DNA of 64,000 nucleotides from Alphaproteobacteria bacterium (GCA_028285105.1 JANQQE010000032.1:1-64000), one strand, 5' to 3'; shown: positions 36,798 through 46,862, counted from the first letter of the stretch. Notes: generated by a model from the sequence alone, not told the origin. A program made the numbers and translations.

Positions 36798-37805
36798 TCA
36801 CTTCTTGATTGCGATCGTATAAGTCCCAAACAGATCATTCTCCAAATCCATCCCCCGATCCGGTTCGGCCCAGCCGAGGGCTTTGGCCATCATTCTTGTT
36901 TCTTTGTCGTCGTTGGCGTTGTAGCTGACGACTCTGAAGCCGGTTGACTCCAGCATTTCTTTGCTGAACGGGCTTCTGCCGTCGGCCCAGTGCTTGTAGG
37001 GTTCGTCGGGTTTGCTGGGGGCAGGGCAGATGTTGTAGATCAAAAACACGCCACCAGGTTTAAGTGCTTTGTGAATGGTCTTGGCGAATTCTTCGAGCGA
37101 CACGCCGAGGTCTACCAGTCGCTCTTTCGGGACTTCTCGCTCGGGGTGGAAGAAACCGTTTTTGAGCGTGTTCTTGGACGTGATCAAATCGTAACCGTCA
37201 CCGACTTCGTCGCCGATTTCCGGGAAGCGGCCGTCGATTACTTTGACGTTGCCGGGTTTGCCAGAATCGCTGGGTACTTCGCCTTGATCTTCGGGTTGGC
37301 TATAGAGTTCGCGAAACAACGGATCGACATCCACACCGACGGCATCGACTCCGCAGGCGGCTAACATGCGCAGTTGTCCGATGTTACCGTAACCGAAATC
37401 GAGGATGCGCTTGCCCGCAAGATAGTCTTCGCTGTGCGGGGCGTAGAGTTCAAGTGCGCGGACATACGCGATGGGCGTGCCGAATTTTGTGTTATAGAAG
37501 AAATTCTCGGAAACGTCTTTTTCGACGAGGGTGATACCCTGCTGCTCTTCGATTTCCTTTTGATGCTGGGGGCTGTAATAGGTGCGCGTGTCTTCATCGA
37601 GATAGAGTTTCCGGTCGGTGATGCGCGGAAGCTTCGGAGCCGCATCCAGAAAGGCTCTGGCGATTCCCGATTTGACCAGCGGATGAACTGCTTCCGCTTC
37701 GATGCAGATCTTGTCGACGCCTTCAGGCTTCGCAGGTTTGTCTTCGGCGAGAGCTACTGTTGCGAGAGTAGAAACGATTGCGAGGCAAAGCAGAATTCTG
37801 CGCAT
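36798..37805 (-). CDS. Exported SAM-dependent methyltransferase-like protein
   Basis: Predicted protein of 335 aa. The first 20 residues (RRILLCLAIVSTLATVALA) form a signal peptide ending in ALA-E. The core shows methyltransferase motif I ILDFGYGNIGQLRML, a motif II acidic strand VDAVGVDVD, and KALKPGGVFLIYNI. Export of a SAM-dependent enzyme is unusual, since SAM is not expected in the periplasm; the fold may be reused for binding. AGGAAAA precedes the ATG. It is convergent with the thioredoxin gene and shares no operon. Confidence 0.8.
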   Translation of the reverse strand: MRRILLCLAIVSTLATVALAEDKPAKPEGVDKICIEAEAVHPLVKSGIARAFLDAAPKLPRITDRKLYLDEDTRTYYSPQHQKEIEEQQGITLVEKDVSENFFYNTKFGTPIAYVRALELYAPHSEDYLAGKRILDFGYGNIGQLRMLAACGVDAVGVDVDPLFRELYSQPEDQGEVPSDSGKPGNVKVIDGRFPEIGDEVGDGYDLITSKNTLKNGFFHPEREVPKERLVDLGVSLEEFAKTIHKALKPGGVFLIYNICPAPSKPDEPYKHWADGRSPFSKEMLESTGFRVVSYNANDDKETRMMAKALGWAEPDRGMDLENDLFGTYTIAIKK

Positions 37806-37963
37806 GTCTGATTTTCCTGTAAGCAGATAGGTTGGCCCACAAAACTAAGGCGATCGCTCTAAAGTGGATGTGGGTATGGCAATTCGCCTCTTCCAATATC
37901 CTAACCCCGTCAGCGGATTCTTGAGAAAGCATCTGCTTGTCGAAACTTGTGTAGGCTCGCGCG

Positions 37964-38006
37964 CAAAAATGCCCCGGGACACCGCGGTTGGAGGCAGTCC
38001 CGGGGC
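37964..38006 (-). terminator. Terminator after the minus-strand lipoprotein gene
   Basis: GCCCCGGGAC (37971-37980) and GTCCCGGGGC (37997-38006) form a perfect 10-bp stem. On the minus strand it is followed by ATTTTTGC. It lies 58 bases after the stop at 38065. Confidence 0.85.
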
Positions 38007-38064
38007 GGGCGCGAATGAACGCCAACATTGGCGGTCATTGTTTTTGATAGAATTGCGTGGACAC

Positions 38065-39651
38065 TTAGTTTTCCAGTCGATCAATCGCGATTATCGAGAT
38101 CACCCAGTCCTGTTGCGGAATGCAACCAGTTCCAACGCCGGTGTCGCGCAATCCGCGAAAGGCTACGAAATCCGAGGTGCAGACGACGTCGGCTCCCATT
38201 AGCGAACCGGGAATCGTCGAACCTTCGGGATCGGCAATATCAGTGAATGCGCCACCTGTACTCATCAAAACAAAGTCCTGGGCCTGCGGCTGACCTCCAC
38301 CAGCGATAAACCAGTGGCTGCCGTCGGGCGTGATGCAGACGCTTTCGCCGTAACCGACGCGTTTCTGCTCGGCACATTCGTCCTGCGAAAACGTTGCGCC
38401 GGCTTCCGATGACAGATCGACGCTGCTGTTTCTGAAATCATATAGGTCGAGTTGGCTCGCGCGGGTAGCCGCAGGTGCGGTGGCGACTTCACCGATGCCG
38501 CTGCGCAGCATCAACGTGCTGGGTGAGTTGTCTTCTTTGTCGGCTTCCTCGTTGAAGAGGAAGTAACCGAAGCTACCGTTAACCAGTGCAACCGGCGATT
38601 CTTCGAGGCTCGGGTCGAGTTGCATCACCGTGCGGTCGGCGAGATTCACCAACGTGACTTCGGGATCGAAGTCGGACACGTCGTGGTACATCAGGTATCC
38701 GCCGTCGAGTCGCATCTGGGTCATTTCACCGACCATGCCGAATTCCGTGCCCGGTCCGGCATCGAAGCGCTCGGCTGGAGCGGCAGGGTCGTCGAGACTC
38801 CAAAGATAGAAATCGTTTTGAAAACTTGTGCCTGCTGCCACAATCTGGCGCATTTCGGCATCGACGATGACCTGGCTGAACTCGATGACTTCCTCGTCGA
38901 GTTCGCCGAATGGGTTGGGGAAATTCATCACGACCGGTTGATCGCCGCTGGTGTCGATGACTTTGATCGCGTTGCCGTCGGCGACTTCTTCGGTGTCGTT
39001 GATGGTGGCGACGTATGGGCCGTCGGACGTGGTGTTGCCCGGAACGTCCTGGTTCGTTGGAATGCGATGCAGCGTGATGACTGACGGGTCGATGTCGACG
39101 AGGTTGTCGGTCTGCGTGTCGTAGATCGACATGGAATTGTTTGAGCGAACGAGGGCGACTTTCTTGCCAGCCACCTCAAAGTCGCGATGACCAAATAGTT
39201 GATCGCTGCCGGGAATCATCGTTCCACCCTCGGTGTTGGAATCGATTTCGGATGGTATTAAGAAGTGGACGCCGGGCGGTTGATTGAATCGACGGAACAC
39301 CACGTTTTCGTCTTCGTCATCACCGACGCCGTAGACGAGAAGGTCGTCGCCAAGATCGATCTTACCGCCAAGGCCGACGATGATTTGCGTCTTGACGATG
39401 GCTTCCTCGGTGCCAGCGCTTCCGCCGTTGTTGCCTCCGTTGTTACTGTTGCCTCCGTTGTTACTACTGCCCCCGTTGTCGTCGTTATCTCCGCCGTTGG
39501 CTCCATCGTTGCCACCATTATCGCCTCCCCCGTTGCCACCTCCGCCTGAGGGGGCCATCGGCGTGCATCCACCCGCATGAATTGTCAGCCCGGCGATCAG
39601 TGCGGCGGACAAAAGTTGAACGGACCATTTCTTCATTCCATTGACCTGCAT
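38065..39651 (-). CDS. Secreted protein with Gly/Asn linker, possible beta-propeller
   Basis: Predicted protein of 528 aa. A signal sequence (LLSAALIAGLTIHAGGC) may end in a lipidation Cys, though the lipobox is poor. A low-complexity linker of Gly, Asn and Asp (about residues 33-75) follows, then 450 residues of beta-rich sequence with repeated short strands (LVNLADRTVMQLDPSL, YDTQTDNLVDI), which suggests a propeller. No family was recognised. The ATG at 39651 has AGGAT upstream; an ATG five codons later is equally possible. A terminator follows. Confidence 0.8.
   Translation of the reverse strand: MQVNGMKKWSVQLLSAALIAGLTIHAGGCTPMAPSGGGGNGGGDNGGNDGANGGDNDDNGGSSNNGGNSNNGGNNGGSAGTEEAIVKTQIIVGLGGKIDLGDDLLVYGVGDDEDENVVFRRFNQPPGVHFLIPSEIDSNTEGGTMIPGSDQLFGHRDFEVAGKKVALVRSNNSMSIYDTQTDNLVDIDPSVITLHRIPTNQDVPGNTTSDGPYVATINDTEEVADGNAIKVIDTSGDQPVVMNFPNPFGELDEEVIEFSQVIVDAEMRQIVAAGTSFQNDFYLWSLDDPAAPAERFDAGPGTEFGMVGEMTQMRLDGGYLMYHDVSDFDPEVTLVNLADRTVMQLDPSLEESPVALVNGSFGYFLFNEEADKEDNSPSTLMLRSGIGEVATAPAATRASQLDLYDFRNSSVDLSSEAGATFSQDECAEQKRVGYGESVCITPDGSHWFIAGGGQPQAQDFVLMSTGGAFTDIADPEGSTIPGSLMGADVVCTSDFVAFRGLRDTGVGTGCIPQQDWVISIIAIDRLEN
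39431..39466. repeat. 18-bp tandem repeat in the lipoprotein linker
   Basis: TTGCCTCCGTTGTTACTG and a copy differing at one base stand head to tail. They encode Gly/Asn/Ser runs in the linker on the minus strand and lie within a longer low-complexity tract at 39413-39545. Confidence 0.8.
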
Positions 39652-39847
39652 ATCGTTTCATCCTGTTTCGACTGACTGAATTACCCATCCCCAATGCCAG
39701 CCAGCAATTGCAAGCGAATCGTTGGCGGCTATCTGGTAAACGAGATTCGTTCGAAAACCCCGCAATGAAAAAACAAAATGGCACTTTTGGGTGTGTAACG
39801 CCTTGCCCAATAGTGCGTTAGCGGTGAAGTGGCTAGAATGGTTCTTG

Positions 39848-40435
39848 ATGTCTGCAAATGGCAAAAACGACGATTCGCCGGGAGATGCGACGCTGATTCT
39901 CGCCCGCATGCGTAAGGGCGATGCGCGGGCGGCGGGGGAGCTGTTCGACCTGGTGTATGAGAATCTTCGGGCGTTGGCGCGAAGCTGCTTTCAGGGTCAA
40001 AGCCCCGAGCATACTTTGCAACCGACCGCGCTCGTGCATGAGGCGTTCGCGAAGTTGGCGAAGTCGTCGCCCCCGAGTTGGGAGGATCGGGCGCATTTTT
40101 TTGCGGTGGCTGCGACGGCGATGCGGCAGATTCTAAAAGACTATGCCCGCGGGAAGCGAACGTTGAAACGGGCAGCCGGCGGCGAGCGGGTAACGCTCTC
40201 GGGCATAAAGAGTACGTCGCCGAGTATCGTGGATATCGTTGCGTTCGACGATGTACTGAGCGAGCTGGCTGAGTTGGATGGACGGCAGGCGCGGATCGTT
40301 GAGCTTCGATTCTTTGGCGGATTGACCGTGCCCGAAGTGGCGAAGGTGCTTGAGCTTTCGACGCGGACGATTGAAGGCGAATGGCGTCGCGTGCGGGCGT
40401 GGCTGAGCATGAAACTCCGCGAAGAAGATGAATAG
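39848..40435 (+). CDS. ECF sigma factor (HTLQPTALVHEA type), second copy
   Basis: Predicted protein of 195 aa. Sigma2 region: LQPTALVHEAFAKL and FFAVAATAMRQILKDYARGK. Sigma4 region: LDGRQARIVELRFFGGLT then VPEVAKVLELSTRTIEGEW. The ATG at 39848 gives the same length as the paralogue at 23706. The kinase gene starts only 9 bases after its stop, so they form one operon. It probably directs a regulon under control of that kinase. Confidence 0.9.
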   Translation: MSANGKNDDSPGDATLILARMRKGDARAAGELFDLVYENLRALARSCFQGQSPEHTLQPTALVHEAFAKLAKSSPPSWEDRAHFFAVAATAMRQILKDYARGKRTLKRAAGGERVTLSGIKSTSPSIVDIVAFDDVLSELAELDGRQARIVELRFFGGLTVPEVAKVLELSTRTIEGEWRRVRAWLSMKLREEDE

Positions 40436-40444
40436 AATTTGCCG

Positions 40445-43051
40445 ATGATGGACTCCGACCGACACCAAAAACTTATGTCGCTTTTCGATCATGCTGTCGG
40501 GCTGGCGGAGGGCGAACGCGCGGCGTATCTCGATAGAGCGTGCGCGGGGGACGAATCGCTGCGGCACGAGATTGAATCGCTCATTGCCAACGATGCCGAT
40601 CCGATCAGTTTTGTGGATGCGGTCCCATCGCAAGCCGCCCGGGCGATCGCGGGCGAGGATGCCTGTCTCGATACAACCATCGGCAGTTACACGATTATTC
40701 GCAAACTCGGCGAAGGCGGGATGGGCGTCGTCTATCTTGCGCAGCAGGAGCGGCCCAGACGGAAGGTGGCGCTGAAGGTCATTCGACCCGGTGTCGAGTC
40801 GCGCGAACTGCTTCGCCGCTTCGAGCAGGAATCGCAGGTGCTGGGTTGGTTGCAGCATCCGGGGATCGCTCAGGTCTTTGAAGCCGGTACTGCGGAAACC
40901 AACGGATCGCGCCAGCCGTTTTTTGCAATGGAATACTTCGAAGGGCAGTCGTTGACCGACTACGCCAATGCCCGTCATTTGTCCGCTCGTGATCGCTTGG
41001 CGCTCGTGGCAAAGCTCTGCGATGCGGTTCATCATGCGCATCAAAAGGGATTGATTCATCGCGATTTGAAACCAAGCAACATCCTGGTGGACGCAACGGG
41101 TCAGCCGAAGATCCTCGACTTCGGCATTGCCCGAATCGTTGCGTCAGAAGTTCAAATGACGGTGACGGAAACAATGACCGGTCGGCTTGTCGGGACGATT
41201 GCATACATGAGCCCGGAACAACTCGGCGGAAAATCGCGCGACCTCGATATTCGCAGCGATGTGTACTCGCTTGGCGTGATCTGTTTTGAACTGCTGACCG
41301 GGCAATTGCCGCAGGACATCACCGACATGACGATTCCGCAGGCGGCGCGGACGATCACTGAGAAGGAACCGACGCGATTGAGTTCGATCAATCGATCGCT
41401 GCGGGGCGATGTCGAGACGATTGTGGGTAAGGCGCTGGAGAAGGAGAAGGAACGACGGTATCAGTCGGCATCGGATTTCGCAGCCGACATTCGGCGGTAT
41501 CTTTCAGATCAGGCGATCAGTGCCCGTCCGCCAAGTACGTTTTATCAACTCCGTAAATTCGCAAGACGCAACAAGGCGCTGGTTGGCGTGGTCATTATCG
41601 CGTTCGTGGCATTGGTTGGGGCGCTGATTCAAGTGACGATCGATCGCAATCGCGCGGTTCTTGCCGAACGCGACGCCCGCGACAGTGCCGAATTAGCGAC
41701 GAAGGAACGAAATCGAGCAATGGCGGCGGAGCAGGACGCCCGGCGAGAAACCGAACAAGCCGAAGCCGTCAACGAATTCCTCGTGGACATATTCAAAGCG
41801 CCGAACCCGGAAATGTCCGGGCATGACGTGCGGGTGGCTGACGTGCTGGACTTGGCGAAGGATCGAATTGCGTCGAGCTTTGCGGAGAAGCCCGAGGTGC
41901 AGGTCGCGCTGCACATTGCGCTCGGCAATACTTATTTCGGGCTGGGCCTTTTCGACGAGTCCGATGCGGAATTCGTTGCTGCGATGGAGACAGCCCGCGA
42001 GCATTTGGGGAAGAATCACGAAGACACGCTGGTCGCGATGGGCAGCCTTGGGCATGTGCGTTCGGTTCGCAATGAGTTCGACGATGCCGAGCGATTTTTG
42101 AAGCAGGCATACGAGGGGTTTGAAGCGGCGCTGGGTGAGGACTCGCGTCGGGCGATGGTGGCGGCCAACAACTATGCGGGCCTGCTGCGGCGAATGGGGC
42201 GCGACGCCGAAGCGCTGCCGATTTACGAGAAGAACCTTGCAGTTCGCGAGCGGAAGTTTGGTGCCGACGATCCCGATACGCTGGCGTCGATGAACAACCT
42301 CGTGGCCATCTATGAGGCGATGAAGCGGTACGACGATGCGGAGCAACTACTCAACCGGCTGCTACCCGGATGTCGGAAAGTCTTTGGTGAATCGGACCCG
42401 CGTACGTTGATCGTAACGCACAACTACGCGGTGTTTTTGGAAGGGCGCGACAAGCCCGAGGATGCCACTTCTCTCTATCGCGATATTCTAAAAAACTCGC
42501 GAGCTGTATTTCCCGACGGGCATCCGCAGACACTCGCTGCCATCGCATCGCTGGCTGGCAACCTTTGGGATGTGAAGCGATTTGACGAATCGACACCGTT
42601 GATGCAGGAACTCGTCGACAACCTGGCACCGGACCAAATCGATTTCGATCCGCCGTCGTTCAATCCGAAGTACAAAGACCTGATGTACCACTACGCTCTG
42701 TTCGGGTTAGCCGATGCGTGCGTGGAAGCCGGCAACGTTGAGTGCGCGATCAAGCATCTGGAGCAAGCCGTGGAATCGATGGACCGCCTGCCAGCCGATG
42801 AGCAATGGCGGCTGGGACGCATCGAACAGTTCTACGGCGAAAGCCTCCGCCGCGTCGGGCAAATGGACGAAGCGCTGGACCGCCTGCAAAACAGTTACGA
42901 ATTACTTCGCGATACGCGAGGCGATGACGACCAATTGACGCAGTTGGCAATTTCGTCATTGGTCAAGTTGTTTGAAGAGCGAGGCGATGGGACGATGGCA
43001 AAGACGTATCGAGCAAAGCTGAACAGGGCAGACGCAAATACGGATTCGTAA
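40445..43051 (+). CDS. Ser/Thr protein kinase with transmembrane helix and TPR repeats, second copy
   Basis: Predicted protein of 868 aa. The order matches the kinase at 20984: a short N-terminal stretch (DRHQKLMSLFDHAVGL), a kinase domain (about 80-345) with GEGGMGVVYLA, ALKV, HRDLKPSN and LDFGIA, then a helix at about 382-400 (ALVGVVIIAFVALVGALI). A coiled-coil-like stretch rich in Glu, Arg and Ala follows, then TPR units (NNYAGLLRRMGRDAEALPIY, MNNLVAIYEAMKRYDDAEQL). The start is ATG 40445 or 40448. All catalytic residues are present, so it should be active. Confidence 0.92.
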   Translation: MMDSDRHQKLMSLFDHAVGLAEGERAAYLDRACAGDESLRHEIESLIANDADPISFVDAVPSQAARAIAGEDACLDTTIGSYTIIRKLGEGGMGVVYLAQQERPRRKVALKVIRPGVESRELLRRFEQESQVLGWLQHPGIAQVFEAGTAETNGSRQPFFAMEYFEGQSLTDYANARHLSARDRLALVAKLCDAVHHAHQKGLIHRDLKPSNILVDATGQPKILDFGIARIVASEVQMTVTETMTGRLVGTIAYMSPEQLGGKSRDLDIRSDVYSLGVICFELLTGQLPQDITDMTIPQAARTITEKEPTRLSSINRSLRGDVETIVGKALEKEKERRYQSASDFAADIRRYLSDQAISARPPSTFYQLRKFARRNKALVGVVIIAFVALVGALIQVTIDRNRAVLAERDARDSAELATKERNRAMAAEQDARRETEQAEAVNEFLVDIFKAPNPEMSGHDVRVADVLDLAKDRIASSFAEKPEVQVALHIALGNTYFGLGLFDESDAEFVAAMETAREHLGKNHEDTLVAMGSLGHVRSVRNEFDDAERFLKQAYEGFEAALGEDSRRAMVAANNYAGLLRRMGRDAEALPIYEKNLAVRERKFGADDPDTLASMNNLVAIYEAMKRYDDAEQLLNRLLPGCRKVFGESDPRTLIVTHNYAVFLEGRDKPEDATSLYRDILKNSRAVFPDGHPQTLAAIASLAGNLWDVKRFDESTPLMQELVDNLAPDQIDFDPPSFNPKYKDLMYHYALFGLADACVEAGNVECAIKHLEQAVESMDRLPADEQWRLGRIEQFYGESLRRVGQMDEALDRLQNSYELLRDTRGDDDQLTQLAISSLVKLFEERGDGTMAKTYRAKLNRADANTDS

Positions 43052-43201
43052 ATCTCGATGCAGATAAGCTTCGCATACCCGTAGAATATTCTCAAATGGA
43101 GATACCTTTGGCAGTTTTCAACTTGGCCGAGGCGCGTTTGTGCTTGTAGAATAAACAATTGAGCAAGCGTTGTTTTCATCTTTGTCGCGGGAGAACTTGA
43201 C

Positions 43202-44230
43202 ATGTCTCCGAATCTCAGGCCTATGCACCGTGGTCGAATCTGCGGACAGTGCGTGGCGTTTACGCTGGTCGAATTGCTCGTCGTCGTTTCGATCATCGCG
43301 CTTTTGATCGCGATTCTCGTTCCGTCGATGACCAAAGCGCGCGAGCAGGCCCGGACCGTTAAGTGTCTGGCGAACCTGCACAGCCAGGGACTTGCGATTC
43401 TGACGTATGCAGCCGAGTATCAGGATGTTTTGCCCGGACCGATTCATCCCGCGATCAAGCGTAAGGTTTTCAGCATTACCAACGATCCGCTCGATCGGCA
43501 AAAGTCGCTGACGTGGCTGCTTCGCCCGTATTACGGAAAGTCCCTGGGCGATGCCGACCGCGAAGACAAACGCAGCGACGAAATCAGTTCGTGTCCGACG
43601 GCTGACCGCATCGTGCCCGATCAGGACTTTTTCGATTATCAACCCAGTGGCAGTTGGCAGGAACGCCCGTACAGCTACGTCGCCAACACATGGGGGATTA
43701 CCCATAACGGCTCGACGGTGCCCAGAGCCATCGCGAGTGATACCGATCCGCCGCATTACTTCGGCGCGTGGTTTTATACCAGCCCAAGTCCCGATGTTCC
43801 CGGTGTCGCATGGTGGCCCAAGAAGATCAGCCGCATCAAGCGGCCTGGCGAGGAGTGGGCGGTGGGCGACGCATGGTATCGCCAGACTTCGCAGGCAGGT
43901 GGCCGACCCAGTGCTGGCCCGGCGGTCAAGCGTTGGTATGGTACGTTTGTTCCGGAACTCAACTCTTACAGGGCGATCATTCCGGACCGTCCGTATCACC
44001 GCATCAGCAGCAGCCGCGTCAGTTCACACGCCAAAGCCGAGTTGGACATTCTGCCGCAGATCAAGTTTAAGGGATCGACAAGCATGGTGTACTTCGACGG
44101 CCATGCGGGGCTGTTTTTCGGTCAATGGCGCACATACGGCGAGGGCGGAACGGTGAATCCTTTCTGGTCAGACTTTGGCGGCAAACACGACCGGGCGACG
44201 TATCGTTGGGATCCGAATCAGTTTGAGTAG
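43202..44230 (+). CDS. Type II secretion/pilin-like pseudopilin (planctomycete type)
   Basis: Predicted protein of 342 aa. GGGAGAA lies before the ATG. The prepilin cleavage site and helix are FTLVELLVVVSIIALLIAIL at about residues 20-39, with Glu at mature position 5, so it is processed by prepilin peptidase. The large C-terminal domain ends in MVYFDGHAGLFFGQW, close to the H-x9-DG motif of the planctomycete pseudopilin family. It is probably assembled in a pseudopilus or left membrane-anchored as a substrate-binding protein. The only possible motor gene in the window is pilT. Confidence 0.92.
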   Translation: MSPNLRPMHRGRICGQCVAFTLVELLVVVSIIALLIAILVPSMTKAREQARTVKCLANLHSQGLAILTYAAEYQDVLPGPIHPAIKRKVFSITNDPLDRQKSLTWLLRPYYGKSLGDADREDKRSDEISSCPTADRIVPDQDFFDYQPSGSWQERPYSYVANTWGITHNGSTVPRAIASDTDPPHYFGAWFYTSPSPDVPGVAWWPKKISRIKRPGEEWAVGDAWYRQTSQAGGRPSAGPAVKRWYGTFVPELNSYRAIIPDRPYHRISSSRVSSHAKAELDILPQIKFKGSTSMVYFDGHAGLFFGQWRTYGEGGTVNPFWSDFGGKHDRATYRWDPNQFE

Positions 44231-44248
44231 GGCTGTCGCTCAAAACGC

Positions 44249-45262
44249 TTATTTGTCTGTTCGATACTCTTGCCAATCTTCAATGCTTCTATGCAGCTTT
44301 GTGGCGGGCGCGAGGTGCGTGAGTGCAGCCCATGCCGAGGCCTTTACCGCCAGTTCCTTATCATAGAGGAACTTCGCAAGTGCCGATAACATCTCGGCGG
44401 TGTCGATGCCGAAACGTTGAGCGCACTGAGCCGCCCAAGCCCGCAACTCCGGGTTTTCATGCGAACATGCTTCAACGATGTCAGCAGTAGATTTTTTCTC
44501 AGCCAGATACTCAATGGCTGCATAGCAGGCTGGTTGATCATTTTTCTCAATCCATTCTCTGGCTTCATCGATTGATTGCGGCAATGGCGTCGGTTGAGCG
44601 GAGAACTTGCCGATTGAACCTGGCGGACGTTCGAGGAATTTCTCGACTATTGCGGTGGACAATCCGTATCCCGGTCGAAGTTCGATCCTTCGCCTGCGCT
44701 CCCTGGCGCTTCTTCGGTGTTTGTTCGTTCCCAATACCATTTGCCCGCGAGCATCCATCAGGGTCATGTGGCCGACATCGGCAAACGGTTCGAATTGCAA
44801 GATCAGTGGTCGGCCCACGGACGGGGCAACCACGACGACGTCTTCCGATTCGGACCAGTAGACGGCGGCATTTCGTCCGTCAAACTCTGGCGTCGCGAGG
44901 TGCCTGAAAGGCATGTCAATCTTGCAGAGGATATGGGAGTAGGAAGGCCTCAGGGTAGGCCAAATCTGCAATGACCAGTTGGGTGGGTCGTGGACAGAAT
45001 TTGCATATGTCCAAACTGCTTCGTATCGACGCGAAGGGGAAAGGAATGAGGCGCTCGGGTAGGAGGCGCCTTGAGAATACCAGCCCAGCGACCATTTCGC
45101 GACGAGTGTACAAACGGCCAACGCGATTGTGCCGACGAAGAGCGTGACGTAGCGCTTGCGGTAATTCGTTTTGATCATGGCGATGGCCGCCGGTACCCAC
45201 GCAAAGAGCAGAACGTAGTACAAGACGATCAAGACAACATACAGTATGAGTAGTTTTGACAT
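44249..45262 (-). CDS. Membrane-anchored HEAT-like repeat protein
   Basis: Predicted protein of 337 aa. Two N-terminal helices (LLILYVVLIVLYYVLLFAWV and YVTLFVGTIALAVCTLVA) lead into about 170 soluble residues with a beta-rich character, then C-terminal helical repeats (HENPELRAWAAQCAQRFG, DKELAVKASAWAALTHLA) of HEAT type. It is unrecognised otherwise. A second HEAT-like gene lies 110 bases upstream on the same strand, so they may be related functionally. Confidence 0.75.
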   Translation of the reverse strand: MSKLLILYVVLIVLYYVLLFAWVPAAIAMIKTNYRKRYVTLFVGTIALAVCTLVAKWSLGWYSQGASYPSASFLSPSRRYEAVWTYANSVHDPPNWSLQIWPTLRPSYSHILCKIDMPFRHLATPEFDGRNAAVYWSESEDVVVVAPSVGRPLILQFEPFADVGHMTLMDARGQMVLGTNKHRRSARERRRRIELRPGYGLSTAIVEKFLERPPGSIGKFSAQPTPLPQSIDEAREWIEKNDQPACYAAIEYLAEKKSTADIVEACSHENPELRAWAAQCAQRFGIDTAEMLSALAKFLYDKELAVKASAWAALTHLAPATKLHRSIEDWQEYRTDK

Positions 45263-45372
45263 GCAATCCGATTCTAGAGATCGTCAGCAGGCGAATCCAT
45301 TGCCAAACGATTCCTTACACGGATGTCCCAAGACTTGGCTAGTGGACATGGCACTATTCGATTCTCGGAAGC

Positions 45373-45978
45373 TCAGAGTTCCAGTTCCGTATCTGCCGGA
45401 TTGACACGCCAAAACGTTTTTTCCGAATGGTCGCGGTCCATGAAGAAGTGATGATTCTTGTGCTTGATTGCGTCGATCGCTGCACGCGCGTCTTCTGCAG
45501 TTTTTTCGTCGGCGTGGCACAGCAGCTTCTTCAGATGGGGGATGGCGGATTTGCGTAGCGAATAAGCCAGAAGTCCGCATGCCCGGTATCTGACCAGTGT
45601 CGCCCGATCCTGAAGAGCCGCGACGCCCAATTTATAAGCGGCTTCACTTGTTTTTGCATACCGATTCGAATGAAAGACACATGAAACGCGACCCTGCCAT
45701 TTCTTCATCTTTGGATATGCCTCGGCCAGAAATGGAACGACGGCGATTCCCAAGGGACGCAATTGATCCCATGCGTTTTCTTCATCCTTGGAGATTCTTG
45801 TATCCATCTGCATGACCAATGCACGGATCTGGTCAGCGCTCATCCTAAGGTCTCCATTGACCAATTCACTTTCGCGTTCGCGCGTTCCAGGTTGTGAATG
45901 CCAATCCGAAGCAGAAGCGCGGCTTGAGCGAAATCGTCCTGGAAGCAATCGCTGTGCCAGCCAGTTTAGTAAACGCAT
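45373..45978 (-). CDS. Small HEAT-like repeat protein
   Basis: Predicted protein of 201 aa. Residues about 60-180 hold helical pairs of HEAT type (QDRATLVRYRACGLLAYSLR, SAIPHLKKLLCHADEKTAEDA). It has no signal peptide or membrane helix. ATG 45978 is used as the first Met followed by protein-like sequence; the frame is open to 46068. It lies upstream of the membrane HEAT-like gene on the same strand. The function is unknown. Confidence 0.7.
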   Translation of the reverse strand: MRLLNWLAQRLLPGRFRSSRASASDWHSQPGTRERESELVNGDLRMSADQIRALVMQMDTRISKDEENAWDQLRPLGIAVVPFLAEAYPKMKKWQGRVSCVFHSNRYAKTSEAAYKLGVAALQDRATLVRYRACGLLAYSLRKSAIPHLKKLLCHADEKTAEDARAAIDAIKHKNHHFFMDRDHSEKTFWRVNPADTELEL

Positions 45979-46253
45979 TTGATGGACTCGTGGCGGCGCG
46001 TTAGTGATGCCGCACTTTCCCAAAACCCAGTCGGCCCTCGACAGTCGGAGTTTAGGTACACTGGACACTGAAGGTTTCGTCGGCCGTCTACATCATACTT
46101 GTTCCCAGACCCCATTCCCAAGCCTTCGCCAGATGGCGGCCTTCCCGCTATACTTGCGGGCCATCGGTGCCGGATGGCCTGTTGGCGGTTTTATCGCTTC
46201 GCGGGCGTCGGTTGTTTTGTCGAACTTGGGCCTTGAGATTACAGGAATCATTC

Positions 46254-46862
46254 ATGCGACCTCGATCATCTTTCTTGCTGTCGGTTTGGGTTTCGGTTTT
46301 TTCGTTGACGACGTTTGGGATGCTCGGCTGTCAGGTTTCGACTGCGCCGGTGCAATCGCAAGCCGGAACAACTACGACCATCATTATCGCTCGCCATGCC
46401 GAGCGCGATCCTGACGAATTCGATCCGCCGCTCACTGTCGAGGGCGAGGAACGGGCGGAGGCGCTGGCTGACGCATTGGATGAAAATGGCGTGACCGCGA
46501 TCTTCACCTCTGCGTTCATCCGCAATCGCCAGACTTGCGATGTGCTGGCAGACCGACTTGGCCTTGAAGTACAGGAATTCTCACAAGCCGAGGTGGCGAT
46601 TACCAAAACGTGGGCAGACGGCTTTGTTAATTCCGTGTTACAGAATCACGCGGGCGGAACGGTACTCTGGGTTGGAAACACGGGCCCGATCATCGACGGT
46701 GTGCAGAGTGGAAACATGCAGGAATTGTATTTGCGACTCGGTGGGACGGGGCGTTCGCCGACGCGGTATCAGGACATGTACATCGCCACCATTCCCGAAG
46801 AGGGTCCGGTCCGATTTGTCAAGACGGAATATGGTGGCGAGAGCAGTCTCGATGCGAATTAA
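46254..46862 (+). CDS. Histidine phosphatase family lipoprotein
   Basis: Predicted protein of 202 aa. An AGGAA site precedes the ATG. A signal sequence ends in FGMLGC, a lipobox. The catalytic motif ARHAERD (usual RHGE) carries the nucleophilic His, and FTSAFIRNRQTCDVLAD and GGTVLWVGNTGPI fit the phosphoglycerate-mutase-like fold, though the second catalytic His is replaced or shifted in the last motif (usually GHSN). It is probably a periplasmic or outer-membrane acid phosphatase of unknown substrate. Confidence 0.82.
   Translation: MRPRSSFLLSVWVSVFSLTTFGMLGCQVSTAPVQSQAGTTTTIIIARHAERDPDEFDPPLTVEGEERAEALADALDENGVTAIFTSAFIRNRQTCDVLADRLGLEVQEFSQAEVAITKTWADGFVNSVLQNHAGGTVLWVGNTGPIIDGVQSGNMQELYLRLGGTGRSPTRYQDMYIATIPEEGPVRFVKTEYGGESSLDAN

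Noticed and set aside
39380..39580. Plus-strand frame of Pro/Leu repeats
   Set aside because: Antisense shadow of the Gly/Asn linker of the minus-strand lipoprotein gene.
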